Origin: Lineus longissimus
Lineage: Eukaryota > Nemertea > Pilidiophora > Heteronemertea > Lineidae
Direction of reading: 5' to 3'
DNA length: 64,000 nucleotides
Assembly (NCBI RefSeq): GCF_910592395.1
Contig: NC_088315.1
Location: 6,326,501 to 6,390,500 of the forward strand
Shown here in pieces: positions 37,701-49,993 of this stretch. The position numbers were made by a program, and so were the translations under genes. Positions within the stretch are counted from its first letter, which is position 1, and each line of letters begins with the position of its first letter. The notes under the pieces are model-generated. The model was given only the letters and a program-made list of their open reading frames with translations. It was not told the DNA's origin and did no database searches.

Positions 37701-40700
37701 TTCGTAGAAAATACAAGTGAAATATCTAAAAAGAAAAGGTGATGAGTGCAAAACAGGACAAAGGCAGCTTCAATGTGTTGTCCTGCCAATGGCCAATCAA
37801 ATGAACAGCAAGGGAAAAGCGCTGCCAACCACCTCTCTAACCACCTGGCGGCACCTATAGGCAGCAACGGAAGCCAGCACACGTAATATTATTGGTGCCG
37901 TAATCGTACCTTGTTCGGACGGGACAAGTGCAAGAACAAACAGGCATAATTAAAACGGTGCTTCCTCTTTACCTGTTTCCTCTATAAAGACGCAGCATGC
38001 AGAAATTTTGAAATAAATTTTGAAATAGTTAGGATTTTTTCATGAATCTGAAGCTGAAAAGAATTCAATTTTAAATATTTTTTATAACGTGCCCTTCTTT
38101 GGCCAAAACTGCTGTTCCCTTTCAAACAAATTTCATGGCTGCTCACCTCATAAAGTCGCCATTAACGATAATTCAATGAAGTTTTGAGATAAATCTCGCA
38201 AATCTCTTTCCCAGGGATAATTAGTTTTTAATGACAAAGAAGTAAAGATCTACAATGGCTGATTAATTACATGCAGATGATTAAACGAAAGTGACGGCGC
38301 CATAAAGATTGGAAAGGATATTGGAGATGAAAAAAGAGCAATTACTTTGGAAACGGAGGTGGAGTCTAGTCTAGCAAGTGTGGTGCATCAACTATGAGAG
38401 CAACCACTCCCCCACATAAACGTAATACAGACGACGCACAACACAACAAATGACGATTAATAATTAACCCAGCAACACCAAAGGCAATATCAGAATTCAT
38501 TTGAAATGAAGTTTTGAAAATCAACATTTTACACAAAGCAAAAACACTGACCTTGAAGCACACAATGACAAATATTTCAGACAAAAATATTTCTTACATT
38601 TAGTTTTTATCAATATGACATGAAAAATGTCAATTTCTAAATCTTTTATGCTTATTCTTTAATTTTGATCTCCAATCAGTGCTTCACTTTTTCATAATTT
38701 GATAGTTTTTCTCATGCATTTGTGATAGTAATCAGTAATTTTTTCAGATAGATTTCAATTTCAATATTGAATTTTCTCCCATGTACTTTTTGTGTCTGAT
38801 GTTTTTGAGCCTTGGGGCTGGGGCCTAACCACAGCACAATAACCGATCTATTATTATCAGAGAGAAGATGGTTAAGGGTGATAAAGTACCTATATTATGC
38901 CTTGTCTAGTAGCAAAACTGCGGGAGGGGGCGGGGGTCTTGAGTGTGTCAACAGTTTTTCATGGGACCGCGATTGGGTCATCACGAAAAAAAGCTACGTG
39001 AGCATCCTCGGCTAAAAATGCGACTCGTGCTTCGTCACCTAGAATGTAAACATGGGATGAGATGATGAATGCGTTAGAGGAAAAAACTTGGATGGCAATG
39101 AAAAAGATAATACAACAAGAACTTGATAGACTCTAAATCCTATACAGGCCCCTACTGGTTAACAAAAGAATGGAACTTATCATGTTGATGAAGATACAGG
39201 AAACTGAAAATGCTGAAAACCTGGCTTACGCATTCCAAACAAATGTTTGACAACATATCTATATGATAGATAAGGGGTGTCCAAAGAGAAAGTGTGGTCG
39301 AGATAATCACAAAAGCTCACAGCTGACAAGACAAGAATTAAGACATCAAGGCAAAGTGACCACAGACGCCATTTCTGTTGATACCTTTTGGATATCAACA
39401 AATGCAAGTTTTACTGTTTACAGCCTATGATTGACTTGTGCCAACACATGTCAAATTCAAGCCCTTTTTGTGCATGCAAATTTGAGTAGGATCGAAGCAC
39501 ACCTGACATAAGTGAACAAGATCCAGATCAGCATTTTCGAACCATTTGTCAACACCATGCCAGGCCAAACTAACCAAATACTAACCTGATTGACTGTTTC
39601 CTGATCCATTATTATTGGTGATATCACTTGGTTGCTCCTGGTAATCTTCAACCGGTCTATCTTCGACCACTGGACTAGCTTGTTTACTGCTATCGCAACT
39701 GGGCATGCTCACACCACAAGACGACGAAGACGTATCGTCTGGCGACTGGGCAAGTGGAAGCTTCTCAACGTATTCTTGCGTGAGCAATTGTTTGTTTATA
39801 TCTGTCTTTTTCTCGTCATGAACATGCACATGAACATGAACATGAAATTTATCATTCATTAACTGATGTTGGACTTGAGTAACAATGTCTGAGGTAGCTA
39901 GTCCGCGTTGGGGCGACTGGCGAAGATCACGATCGCCAGAGACGCTGGAAGCTCTTGAACTCCGCAAACTCCCACTTCGGTTGTATTTCTTGAGCACACT
40001 GAAGGTACGATCTAAATCTTCAGGTTCGCTGAACTGATCCAAGTCTAAATCGATATCACTAAAATCAGGATCTTTCCCTAAAACTTGTATTTTATCATCC
40101 ATATCTGCCATCTCCCCTTTAAGGGCAGCTAATTCACGTTCAATCTTTTCAAAGTAACTGGCAACTGAAGGCACCGATTCACCATCACCAAAAATGTCAC
40201 TATCAGTTGTTTCGATTCCCGATAAATCATTATAATCTGATAATTGCCTCTTGTATACAAGATCAGCATCCGACGTACTCCGTATTTTTCTCCGCACCTG
40301 CATTGGCGAGTTGTTTTCCGACGAGGTTTCATAACTACGGCGCAATCCTTGCGGTCGCTCGGGCAACTGTCGTCGCTGAACATTCCCCTGACAGTCACCA
40401 CCTTCCAGTGACAGTTGATTTAAACTATCTGGAACTTTGACTTTGACGTATGATTGTTCTTTAGTGTCATCACAGTTCATAGGGTATTCCTTCAATGGTG
40501 AATACTGGAAGTTTGGATCGCCTGGAAGTCCCGACGCTTCATATGCTATTCGATCTGGGTCATAACGATAATTTTTCTCATATAATGACCCGGGGCTGAA
40601 GTTCCCCATCATTGAAAAATCTCTTGAGATGGTATCTTGGTTTTCGTCTTGTAATGCGTTATCGACCTCAGAATAGTCTGCGCTGGCAGTAGCACCACCT

Positions 40701-43700
40701 GCCGATAGGTACTTAGTTGCGAAATAATCCATATAAGTCGCCCCGGTAGAATTGGGGGAAAGATCGTCCAAAGGATCTCCAGATTCCTCGTTTTGCTGTC
40801 CATTGTGTCCCTGTGAATGCAATCCACGATTTTGACCATACCTCCCCCTGCGATTACGAATATTAACTCCCCGGGGAACGTTGACATCTGTTGATGATGT
40901 TAAACCTCCACCCTCCGGTCGTGTGGCTGAATTTGCAAACCGCACATTATCTTTGTATTTTTCGTAATAAACGGCATATTTCCGATGTTTTTCTTCCGAT
41001 ATTTGGTTACCCATGGTTCCTCCGGCCGCTAGGTCGTTGTCGTCTTCGCTGGAAGTCTGGTCAGAGTCTTCGTCATCGGAGTTCTTCTGGAATAGAAGAC
41101 ACGATATGATGAAGGAGGATCCTATAAAATTTTGATATTTCTATTTTCACGCTTCTTGATAGAAAAGACGGGGAAGTAATTGCAGATCAGAACGTCGCGA
41201 TAAATCTTAATCAAGCGAACGAACCCTCAGCTAGTGGATGCCTCTGTACACCTCAGTTCATTTCTGAAAACTCTAGTGGACTGCAACAAGTACTAGGGGC
41301 AGTGTTAATTAAAGGCCCAGTGGTGTGGGGGGGGGGGGGCAGGGGCAACAAAGGACAAGTTGTCAAGTGGTTGAACCCTACAGAATGGAGATTAACATTA
41401 CAGGGGACCCTGTAATGTTAATCTCCGACATGGATTCTGAAACAAAGAGTCAATTATGTTCATCAATACAAGCATGAAAAACCAATTAACACACCGTCAC
41501 AAAGACCAATTTAATGCATTTGTTAGATCAGGAAGTGGTTCTCCGACAGTTAGGCAATAATTATGGTCAAACAAACAAATGAATTGTTTGTAGGCTTTAC
41601 TTCGTCATGTGTAGTCATAATAATGAACTGTCTGAATGATTACAATATTCATAAGCTCATAACAAGAGGCCCAATAACCCCAGAGCTCAGCTGACCTACT
41701 TCAATGGTGATGATAATAGGACCTTTCATGACTTGACTGGACCAACCTGACTAGACAAGACTCGACTGAAACACCGAGGACCAGGCTACTACTCAACAAT
41801 AAGCTCCTAGTTGTCAGAGCAGTTAGAAGACCATCCAGGGAAACAGCCTTCAGAGCATAAGATCATTTTCTGCAAGGGAAACCTTATTATGCTCAGGAGA
41901 TGCAGACCCAGACAGACTTGATGAGTAAGAGCAATTTGCATGCACAGAGCCTGAACAATGACTCATAGACTCATAAGCAGACTCATCACACTCTGACATT
42001 CACCTTCAAACGTAGTGAGATCACATGTGTACACTACAATTCCCTGGATCCAAGCTGGAGAAAGCAATGATTCATGCGGAGGTAGTATGCATTACCAACA
42101 TGACCAAAGGAACAACTAAAGCAGCCTTCAGTTGGTCTCATCATCAAAGAAGACTTTGATCAGGTTAGATCTGCTGTAGCAAACAAAGCTGGTTCAAAGT
42201 GGTATTTGCAGGGGGTTTTCGTGTTTGACCCCTGCAAACATCAATGTTTGAGCAAATTTAGCATGGTTGTGGCTCTGCTTGCAGTTGCATGAATAAATCC
42301 ACACAGCAACCAAAGATTTGGATTCTAAAAACCAGTTTCCTTGATTTTCAAATACTGAAGCACAAAGCCCAGTTGATGAAAAACGTGCTGATCTGCCTTG
42401 TACTTCAAAGCTACCAGACCAGAGGAAAGTTTTTAACATCCTCAGAAAGCCAATCTTTCTGTTCAACGACCGCCTACTGTGGAAATGCCAGACAAGATAA
42501 TTCGGAAAGAATGAAAAACTTCCAACCCTGACTGATTACCACTGATCGTAATTACGGAATGCTGTGCGCAAGTAAGCTTATAGAGTTTTTGGTCATGGAA
42601 GCGGGACCTCAAACCTACAGAAACATACCTCAATCAGCGGGGGCACAACTTGTTTTGTTTACTCCAAATTTCAACAAAATGAATACTAGAGCGGCAGTAC
42701 CAATACCAGCATTAACATCAGGAGATTCCATTAGAAATGCGTGATGCTTTGAGAACAAGCCAGTTAGACAAATAGCATTTCAAATTGCACAAATTACATG
42801 AAGTTTTCACCAGAAGACAAGATTCTGCGCAGCAAGATATGATGTGAATGATGCCACACAAATTTTTTTTCAACATCAGATTAAATGTAAACATGCTCTT
42901 AGAAATCTGTCTGATCAAAGTAACTGAAATCTGTCAGAATTCCACCACCTTTAGTAAGGATGGTGCCAGTATATTAAGAAAGGTGCCTTTTTCTATCAAG
43001 AAATACAGGTGGTTGTTTTCTACTAGACCCAAGTAAACATCCAGACGAGATATCTTACATCTATGTATCGATTAATAGAGGTGACCTTTTATTCCAAGAC
43101 AGACATGATAAAAAGGTTTATTCCATATAAACTCTTATAGAATAAGAGCAGCGATTTTTTGTTATGGTTTTATATTAAGGGTCATCATTGCTGAGTAATG
43201 ATATGAGGAATAGTGTCAATTCTCTCTCTTCAATCATTTGTGCACGCTAGTACGCAATGATGCACATAGATGTGTCTCCATCTTTGGCCAGAGGTAGAGT
43301 GCATCTCTTGCTGCTCGTGTTTCTACTTAGTGGGGTCTTTCGCTTGCCCTGGCAAAGACAAGGTGGTGCCTCAGTCATAATTTATTTATTATGTCTCATT
43401 AGAAGGATGAGGCAAAAGTCTTGCTCAAGGATACATAGATGAAACGGTGTTGATCCTTCCAAGAGTCAAACCCACAACCTTGCCAATATGAGCCCAGTGC
43501 TCTTACCAATACCTTCACTCCAACTGATCAGATAAGGTTGGACAAAGAAGAAGATAAAGCAAAGTTCCAGCTGAGGCAAAAACCCAGTGGGCTAGCGGTA
43601 ACTTCAAATCTCTCCACAAAGTTATTCCCAGCGTAAGGAATTCCACACCTTGCAGACTTTATCTAATCTTTTTACAAGAAGCGCCAGTTGTTAAATTTCA

Positions 43701-46700
43701 CTGCTGCTTCATATTCTTTAACATGCTTTTAAATAGCAACACCTTTAGTACCATTATTTTCGGTGATAACTTCCACCCAAAGTCATTTTGCAATGGATAA
43801 TCTCCCAACCTTCTATATTCATCTGATTCCAAATGTCATAGAAGGATGAGTTATTCTTCGATGGTGCAAGCTGTGCGAGAGGATACCTTTCTGAAAGGTT
43901 GAGGTGGGGTCACACAGGGTGTCCGTCTATCACTTCAGTCAACTGGACTTTGGCCAATCAGTAAATTCTATTCCAGAAATGTCGGGGCGCGAGTGTACAT
44001 CGGGTAAAAGCGTTGGCGAGAGATTATCTTCGTAGCCAATTTGGGACTGAGGAAACAATCTAGACGGATTAGAACAGGGTTATCAGCGACCCTGACTGAG
44101 AAACATTCAATTGAGTTTGGACATCTAGATTGGGACCGTCGAAAAGATCAGGGAAGGTCTGTTCATTAGTTCATGTCCGAACACAATCACACTATGATGG
44201 TACTCATCCTTCTTGGGACATTGCTTTTGCAGTAAACAGCACACTATGAGATGCGTCATTGTTGACCTCAATGTGTCTTTTCATAGAAGCATGGTGATAG
44301 AAGTGACCAGTTGGATGTAGGGGGCCTGAATGTGCTAAAGTGCAATTTTATCCGATATTCATACTTACGCTTGGCCTTCGACTGTGTCGTCTGCCATAAG
44401 CACGTTTCTTGAGATTGGATGAGGAATTGGATGGAAGCGACTTGTCTGTCGGGCCCCACCATCTGGCGGCGATGCGATTGTAGAGTTTATACAGCAGTAC
44501 TGAACCAAAGCCAATGCCGAATCCTAACAGACAGAGAAAGCTGGTGGCTTTAACTGGAAAGATAGAAAGAAATCATTTGAGTTATTTGTTGAGCCGAAGA
44601 AAATGGCTTAGACAAGAACTTGTTTTAACTGGATTGATTCTCTATAATACACATTGATCATTGGACACATTTGATTTCCACCCACTATCTTGGTAGGAGA
44701 GACATGGACTCTGGAAAATCAATAAACAAATATCCAATATTCACGGCAATCATCCCCATGATGAGGTGCACAATTCTATTTCCTGCTTCATGATCGGTTT
44801 TCCAAAGTTGATAAAATCTTGTCCACATCATAGGGCCAGAACTTCCCGGTCATAGCTACTTGTTTTGGTCCTTGAAGTAGGTTATCTGCAGTCAAAAAAT
44901 CGTTGACAATAGACATTCGGTGTCGGGGGTTTCCCAGTCCCAATCTTGCCTCACCAATTCCAAAAGTCCCACCTTGTATTGCAATATTTGTTTGAAGTGT
45001 ATAGCCAGAGGGCATTGTGATCTCAAAGTCTTGTGTGTCCAGATGCTGTTACCTCGATGTTATTGTTTCATGTCACAACTTTACCACTTGGTATTCATAT
45101 GGATGAGTTCTCCATAATCGAATGTTTGTATAATACGAAACTGAGTGCTGAGGTTCTGGTAATTTTGCTCTAAAGGGTTAGCAAATATTCAGATGATGAA
45201 GGTACTTGAAATATTGATTTATAAATGTAATTAATTGTCTGGGTATCCTTCTAATCTTATCGATTAGATGTCACCCAGGATATTTTACGAGATGAAATGA
45301 ATCATGAAAATAGTTATCGAATTTAAACTAGGTGTGGAATAATAACAAACGATTATTATGAAATGCACGATTTTGTCACGATCATAGGATGCCTACCAAA
45401 TTGCGTATTGGAACCTGCATGTTGAAAGATACTTCTTAAATCAAGGCTAATTTGACATCAAACGTTGCATAAGTCAGCCATTTTGTTTCCCCACTACAGT
45501 GCTCTACCACCAGGGGCGCTGATAGAGAAAGAGGCCAAATTCAATATTCTCCTTTCTATCAATCTTCGATCAGAACCTTTGAATTGATGACCGGTAAACA
45601 AGCAGATTGCCTCCCACCAATAGAAACAAGAGGTACATGAACTACATGTACACACAGCTGGACTAAAATACAGTTATTGTTAATCAATGTCTAGCTGCAC
45701 TGAATTATTCAGGCTTGCCATTTATACTGCAAGCACTGTATCTCCACCACCACACATAATCTCCATCTTAGCCAAGCTCGTCTATCAACCCCAACATGCC
45801 AATGGGATCAATGCCCACAAGCTGATCTGGGCTACATGATCACCAGGCCATACCAATCGCTAGGATCGATGGAGAAATTTCCCCATCATGTGACTTACGA
45901 AATGACAAGCAGCACCGTTGCTTTGAGATGACATTTATCAAGTGGGGAATTTTTAACAACGAGAATTCCATCTCTCAAGCATACAGGATCAAGAGTATAG
46001 CCATATGAATAATATGATAGTGATGTTTAAAGTAAAAGCATTAGGCAATGACACACCATGACGTAGCCCAGTAAGTTATAAAGATAGGTTTTGAAAATAT
46101 TTCCAAAAACAGCTCCATTTTTTTCTAGCTGAATATAAACTCTCGGGATGTCATGATAGAAATGGTAACCGGAAAAACGCCGACCGACCGACCGACCGAC
46201 CGACCTACTCGCCGACTCTGACAACCTCACTTACGGCATCCCATTCGCGCCTCATAGCCCGGTAACCGGAAAAACGCCGACCGACCGACCGACCGACCGA
46301 CCGACTGACCTGCCAACCTACCGTCATATGCAGTATCCCTTTCGCTTCTATAGCACATGTATCTGTGTAGTGCCCAGCGCAATGGACGTGATGGAGTCGG
46401 ACGTGTCTGACAGCAGCATCTCCAGTCAATTATACCGGGAAAACGAGCCCACGCGGTAAGGAACTGATAACGATACTCTAAAGATATGCTTTGTCAACAT
46501 GGTCGGTGGATATAAAAACATGATTTGGGCCTAATCTATGCACTGTAGTTTTTCTACTCGAGTGTCTCGACCGATGCAATGCATGAACTGCAACTTTGTT
46601 GTCATTTGACCAGCGCACGTGCGCTTGTTTACAATTTCATTTCACGTGACCTGCTATCGTGGATTGGATATATCACATTGACTTATGAGACCTGCGACTC

Positions 46701-49700
46701 AACTACGAAACTCCTTGGGTTGGTAGGTGTCGGAAGGTCGGTCGGTCAGTCGGTCGGTCGGTCGGTCGGTCAGTCGGTCGGTCGGTCGGTCGGTCGGTCG
46801 GTCGGTCGGTCGGTCGGTCGGTCGGCGTTTTTCCGGTTACCGATAGAAATCTGTGACAGAAGTCATGTTCTCGTGACTCTGTTGCAGGTTGCAGTGACTA
46901 AAATTGCTCGTCTGCACAGCACTTTAGTCAACTTGTGTGCTCGCCCTTTTAATTAACTCATAAACAACCAACACTGCAAGTATGGTGATTCTTGCAATTA
47001 GCTTGACTGTACAGCATCATGAATTGAGCTGTCCTACATAAATTACGTACATCTATAGCCTAGTTCCAACTAAATTAACGGCAATTATATCAAAAATTAT
47101 CCTATAGAGACCAGGAGGTCTCATGTATTCTTTATCATTATTGAATCTACCATGCTTTTATACATGTTCTATGAAATTTGTGGGTAAAAAAGTTTGCAAT
47201 GGAGTTGATATGAGGACAGAGCTGTTCATTATGCTATACTGTTGAGTTCATGAGGGGAATAACAGCATTGTCGATTGTTAATAATCATGTATCTCCTACA
47301 AGACAAGGACCTATCGCTGACATATCAACAGTATGATGTTGTTGACTGGGGCAGATGCTTATAAGTTGCCTGACGAAAATGTAAATTACACCACTTTAGT
47401 GACAGCTGCGAGATGAGTTATTCAAGTGCACCTTTTAACTTAAACATCGAATTAACTGCAACACATAACAAAGAAAAACATCAGAACTACTTTTGACACA
47501 TGCCATAGTATGCTATTTCACAATTTTCGAAAATATGGCGGCAGAATAGAAAATTGAAATTACTCTGTTACAGGGACTGGGTAGTCAAAAACGCCTCATG
47601 AACCAGGAACTATCAAATGGCCATGAATACTTTGAGTCTACACTGTACAGTTTTAATTTCCTGCATAGAACCAAGCTCAATGTTTGTCTGAGTAATTTTA
47701 TGCCCACCACATCAATATTTGAATTTTCAGAGCAAACAACCTCAAGTGAGTATTTTGTACATGACCAGATTTAATGGTGTTTTTGAATACATTCCGGTCA
47801 TGCCTTGCCAATATCTTCAAATCCTTAAAGGAGCAGCAGCAGTGGAAGGACAGATACCTCAGTAGAGTGTGCTATATAGGCAAGTGTGCACGAGAACATA
47901 TTTGAATATCGTTCATGTCAAGTTTTATATGCATCGCAATAAAGCCTCATCTACAGGCTCTATGGCACAACCACTTAAAACTATGTCATTTTGAGGTTAA
48001 ATTCAAGTCACTGATCCATGCGCGGGGCACTATTAGCAGAAGTAATGTGTGGTGACGTCAATCAAAGTGTCATAAGACTTGGCACACGTTGTTGGCCATG
48101 TGAGAGAGTCAAGGACATGGCTAGTTTAAGATAGATGTCTAATCTAAACCCCTTAATGACATCACTTCACAGCATCCATGCATGTTTCAGCCGGACCAGC
48201 CCAGCAATGCCGCCCTTTTCCTCCTAAAAGCACAATGTGGAAACCTTCTGCAATCACCTACTGCATCTACTGGTACATTCTTCTACATAAGGTTATTATT
48301 AGATTTCTATCGATTTTGCTGGAACCAGAAACTGCATACAGAATCATTGATTTGAGAAAGTGTTATGCATCCCATGAGGTGAAAAAGTACATGAAGCATT
48401 GGATCAGTTTTTAAATGTCAGAGAGCAAATCTTTCTATGATATTGACAGAAAGATCATTTTATATAAGTTCAATGATGAATCCAATGGGAAAGTGTCAGA
48501 AATATTGCATTTCAAATCAGTTACATCAAGATTTCATCTTCTAACAGTCGATAGCCTGAAGGCCCTTTCTTTCTATATTTTGATACAAGGCTATATTACA
48601 ATGAATATGAACCATAAACTTGGACTTTGGAAAATTGATTATACTGAATTGTTTTCATTTTCACATTGAAAGAGATTTGAACTTCTCTCAAGGCAATCTA
48701 TAAGGTTTTTCTTTTTCAAGTGCAATGAATCATAAAGTCTTTCCGGGTGGGAGTCCTCTGCCACGCAAATATTTGACCTTTCCGAAATTCCGTTCACAAT
48801 GACGTTAGGATAATCTCAGATCTCTAAAAGGAAATTAATCTCAATAATGAGTTAACCTGAGGATGACTAATGACACACAATGACCATGTACCTTGTACCA
48901 CGATCAAATTCAGTCATGTCACATGCATCAATCAACGAATTCAGCCAAGAAAATCAAAAGCCCAAAATATTTGTCAGACTCGCCCCAAATGTGTCGGATT
49001 CACCAACAAATTCCATGTGAACATGTGACCTTTGTGATCTGAATATTAATTTGGTTTTGTTCCATAATTCAGTTCTCCCTGGCGAGCTTGGGAGCATTCA
49101 TTGTTGATAAGAAGGTTTTGTTATGTAAACACTGTAACACAATGGATGCTCCCTGAAAAACAATCAGCGTATAAACAGATAACATACATCTGATTAGAGA
49201 GACATATTTTTTAATCGTAAAGCTGTGCCTTTGGCTAGAAATACAGACATTTGCTGAAATGAATGACTCATATTCTAGCAAGACTAGACAAATCAAGAAA
49301 TACTCCCCTCGCATATCGGCAATGTTCATCGGTAGCAGTATATGGCTATGCCAGGAGAAGCTATGGAGGAGTTAGCGCTAGAAATAACAACAAGGTGAAT
49401 GGGATATGCGGAAAGCTCTGTTTTCACCATGCATTTAACTTGGTGAAGCAAAGATCAGTGAAAATTTACTGAAAATTCTGTGCTAAATGCCTCAAATAAG
49501 CAATTGCCAGAGAGCTCTCTCTTTGATTGGATCCATCTTATGAAAGATCATGGAAAATGTGAAGGACCCGTCAAGGGCAATGTAATTTTATGGGTATCTT
49601 TACAGTTTTGGGGTGTTGAAATTTTCTCTGCTCAGGACTTTCAGAAAAGAGATATAATATGATGAAAGGTATCATATTTGTAATTCAAATGGTAAATTGT

Positions 49701-49993
49701 CAAAACCTGATCACAATTATTTGGTACAGAGGGGAAGCAGCAACATGCCATCTTTGGGGCTATGTGTAATTATGATTGAGGAGAGAATTTAAGGCGTGAC
49801 TGAATGGCATTTTAAACCATGAAACTAACTGAGATTGACACATACAAGTCCACCTACCCTGATCCGATTCCTGAATATCAATGTGTACATAAGTCTTTCC
49901 ATTATGAAGTACAAACGTAATAATAATATGGCGTTCACAAAGAGGCAAATCCCAAACACGATGAAATAAGCCGTTCAGCATCTTCGAAAGCAT
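34711..49993 (-). CDS. OTULIN: OTULIN/OTULINL-family deubiquitinase with N-terminal membrane anchor
   Basis: Eight exons in matching phase: 49858-49993 (first exon, tentative), 44369-44553, 39586-41086, 36941-37059, 36281-36433, 35654-35782, 35117-35389 and 34711-34884 (stop TAG). They total 2670 nt, or 889 residues. The family cleaves Met1-linked ubiquitin chains. Residues from about 620 align with human OTULIN: QEWRGNT, RGDNYCAIRASLFQ with the catalytic Cys near 670, EVPVFVWLMYARDTSDNP, KNHINTVGDSGGLEQVEMF and TLVAEDDRHYN with catalytic His 883 and Asn 885. Exon 2 encodes one hydrophobic segment (about residues 49-68) followed by basic residues and RWWG, as in the membrane protein OTULINL. 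The 500-codon exon is acidic, Ser-rich and probably disordered, with an HVHVHVHVH run. Vertebrate OTULIN is about 350 residues and soluble; OTULINL is anchored but lacks the Cys. The C-terminal ETSL PDZ ligand of OTULIN is absent. Confidence 0.93.
35826..35968 (+). repeat. Dispersed repeat inside an OTULIN-family intron
   Basis: Inverted copy of 24480-24630 with few mismatches (GTTTACAATC...GATCACACCCC...ACGTCATTTCCGATC). Lies in the intron between exons 35654-35782 and 36281-36433. Confidence 0.8.
41387..41426. repeat. Perfect 19-bp inverted repeat (hairpin)
   Basis: GGAGATTAACATTACAGGG is followed after two bases by its exact reverse complement. Located in the 3.3-kb OTULIN-family intron, about 50 bp after a G run (41326-41338). 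Confidence 0.9.
43255..43535 (-). repeat. tRNA-derived SINE-like element
   Basis: On the minus strand TTGGTAAGAGCACTGGGCTC (box A-like) is followed by GTGGGTTTGACTCTTGG (box B-like) and ATCCTTGAGCAAGACTTTTG, a motif found in many metazoan SINEs. The 3' boundary is uncertain. Lies in an OTULIN-family intron. Confidence 0.5.
46164..46841. mobile_element. Terminal-inverted-repeat element with 9-bp target duplication (Mutator-like size class)
   Basis: The left end GGTAACCGGAAAAACGCCG followed by (ACCG)n is mirrored exactly at the right end (46735-46841). Both ends are flanked by GATAGAAAT (46155-46163 and 46842-46850), a perfect 9-bp target-site duplication. An extra internal copy of the end sequence sits at 46261-46311. 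The tetranucleotide tracts account for the VGRSVGRS open frames. There is no transposase, so it is non-autonomous. It lies in the first intron of the OTULIN-family model. Confidence 0.8.
49858..49993 (-). CDS. OTULIN: Candidate first coding exon of the OTULIN-family gene
   Basis: Opens with ATG and encodes 45 residues (MLSKMLNGLFHRVWDL onwards) to a GG|gtaggt donor in phase 1, which matches the phase-1 acceptor of exon 44369-44553. There is no family motif, so the support is phase, position and an open frame only. The true start may lie elsewhere in the 5.3-kb intron or upstream. Confidence 0.4.

Noticed and set aside
39632-39862. Plus-strand open frame opposite the 500-codon OTULIN-family exon
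   Set aside because: Antisense shadow; the minus strand has a 500-codon frame with matching splice phase at both ends.
44788-45015. Minus-strand frame MPSGYTLQTN...STLENRS
   Set aside because: Looks protein-like, but has no recognisable family and no splice context fitting the surrounding gene; possibly an old repeat remnant.
46579-46956. VGRSVGRSVGRS open frames on both strands (46027-46956)
   Set aside because: Produced by the tetranucleotide tracts of the TIR element.
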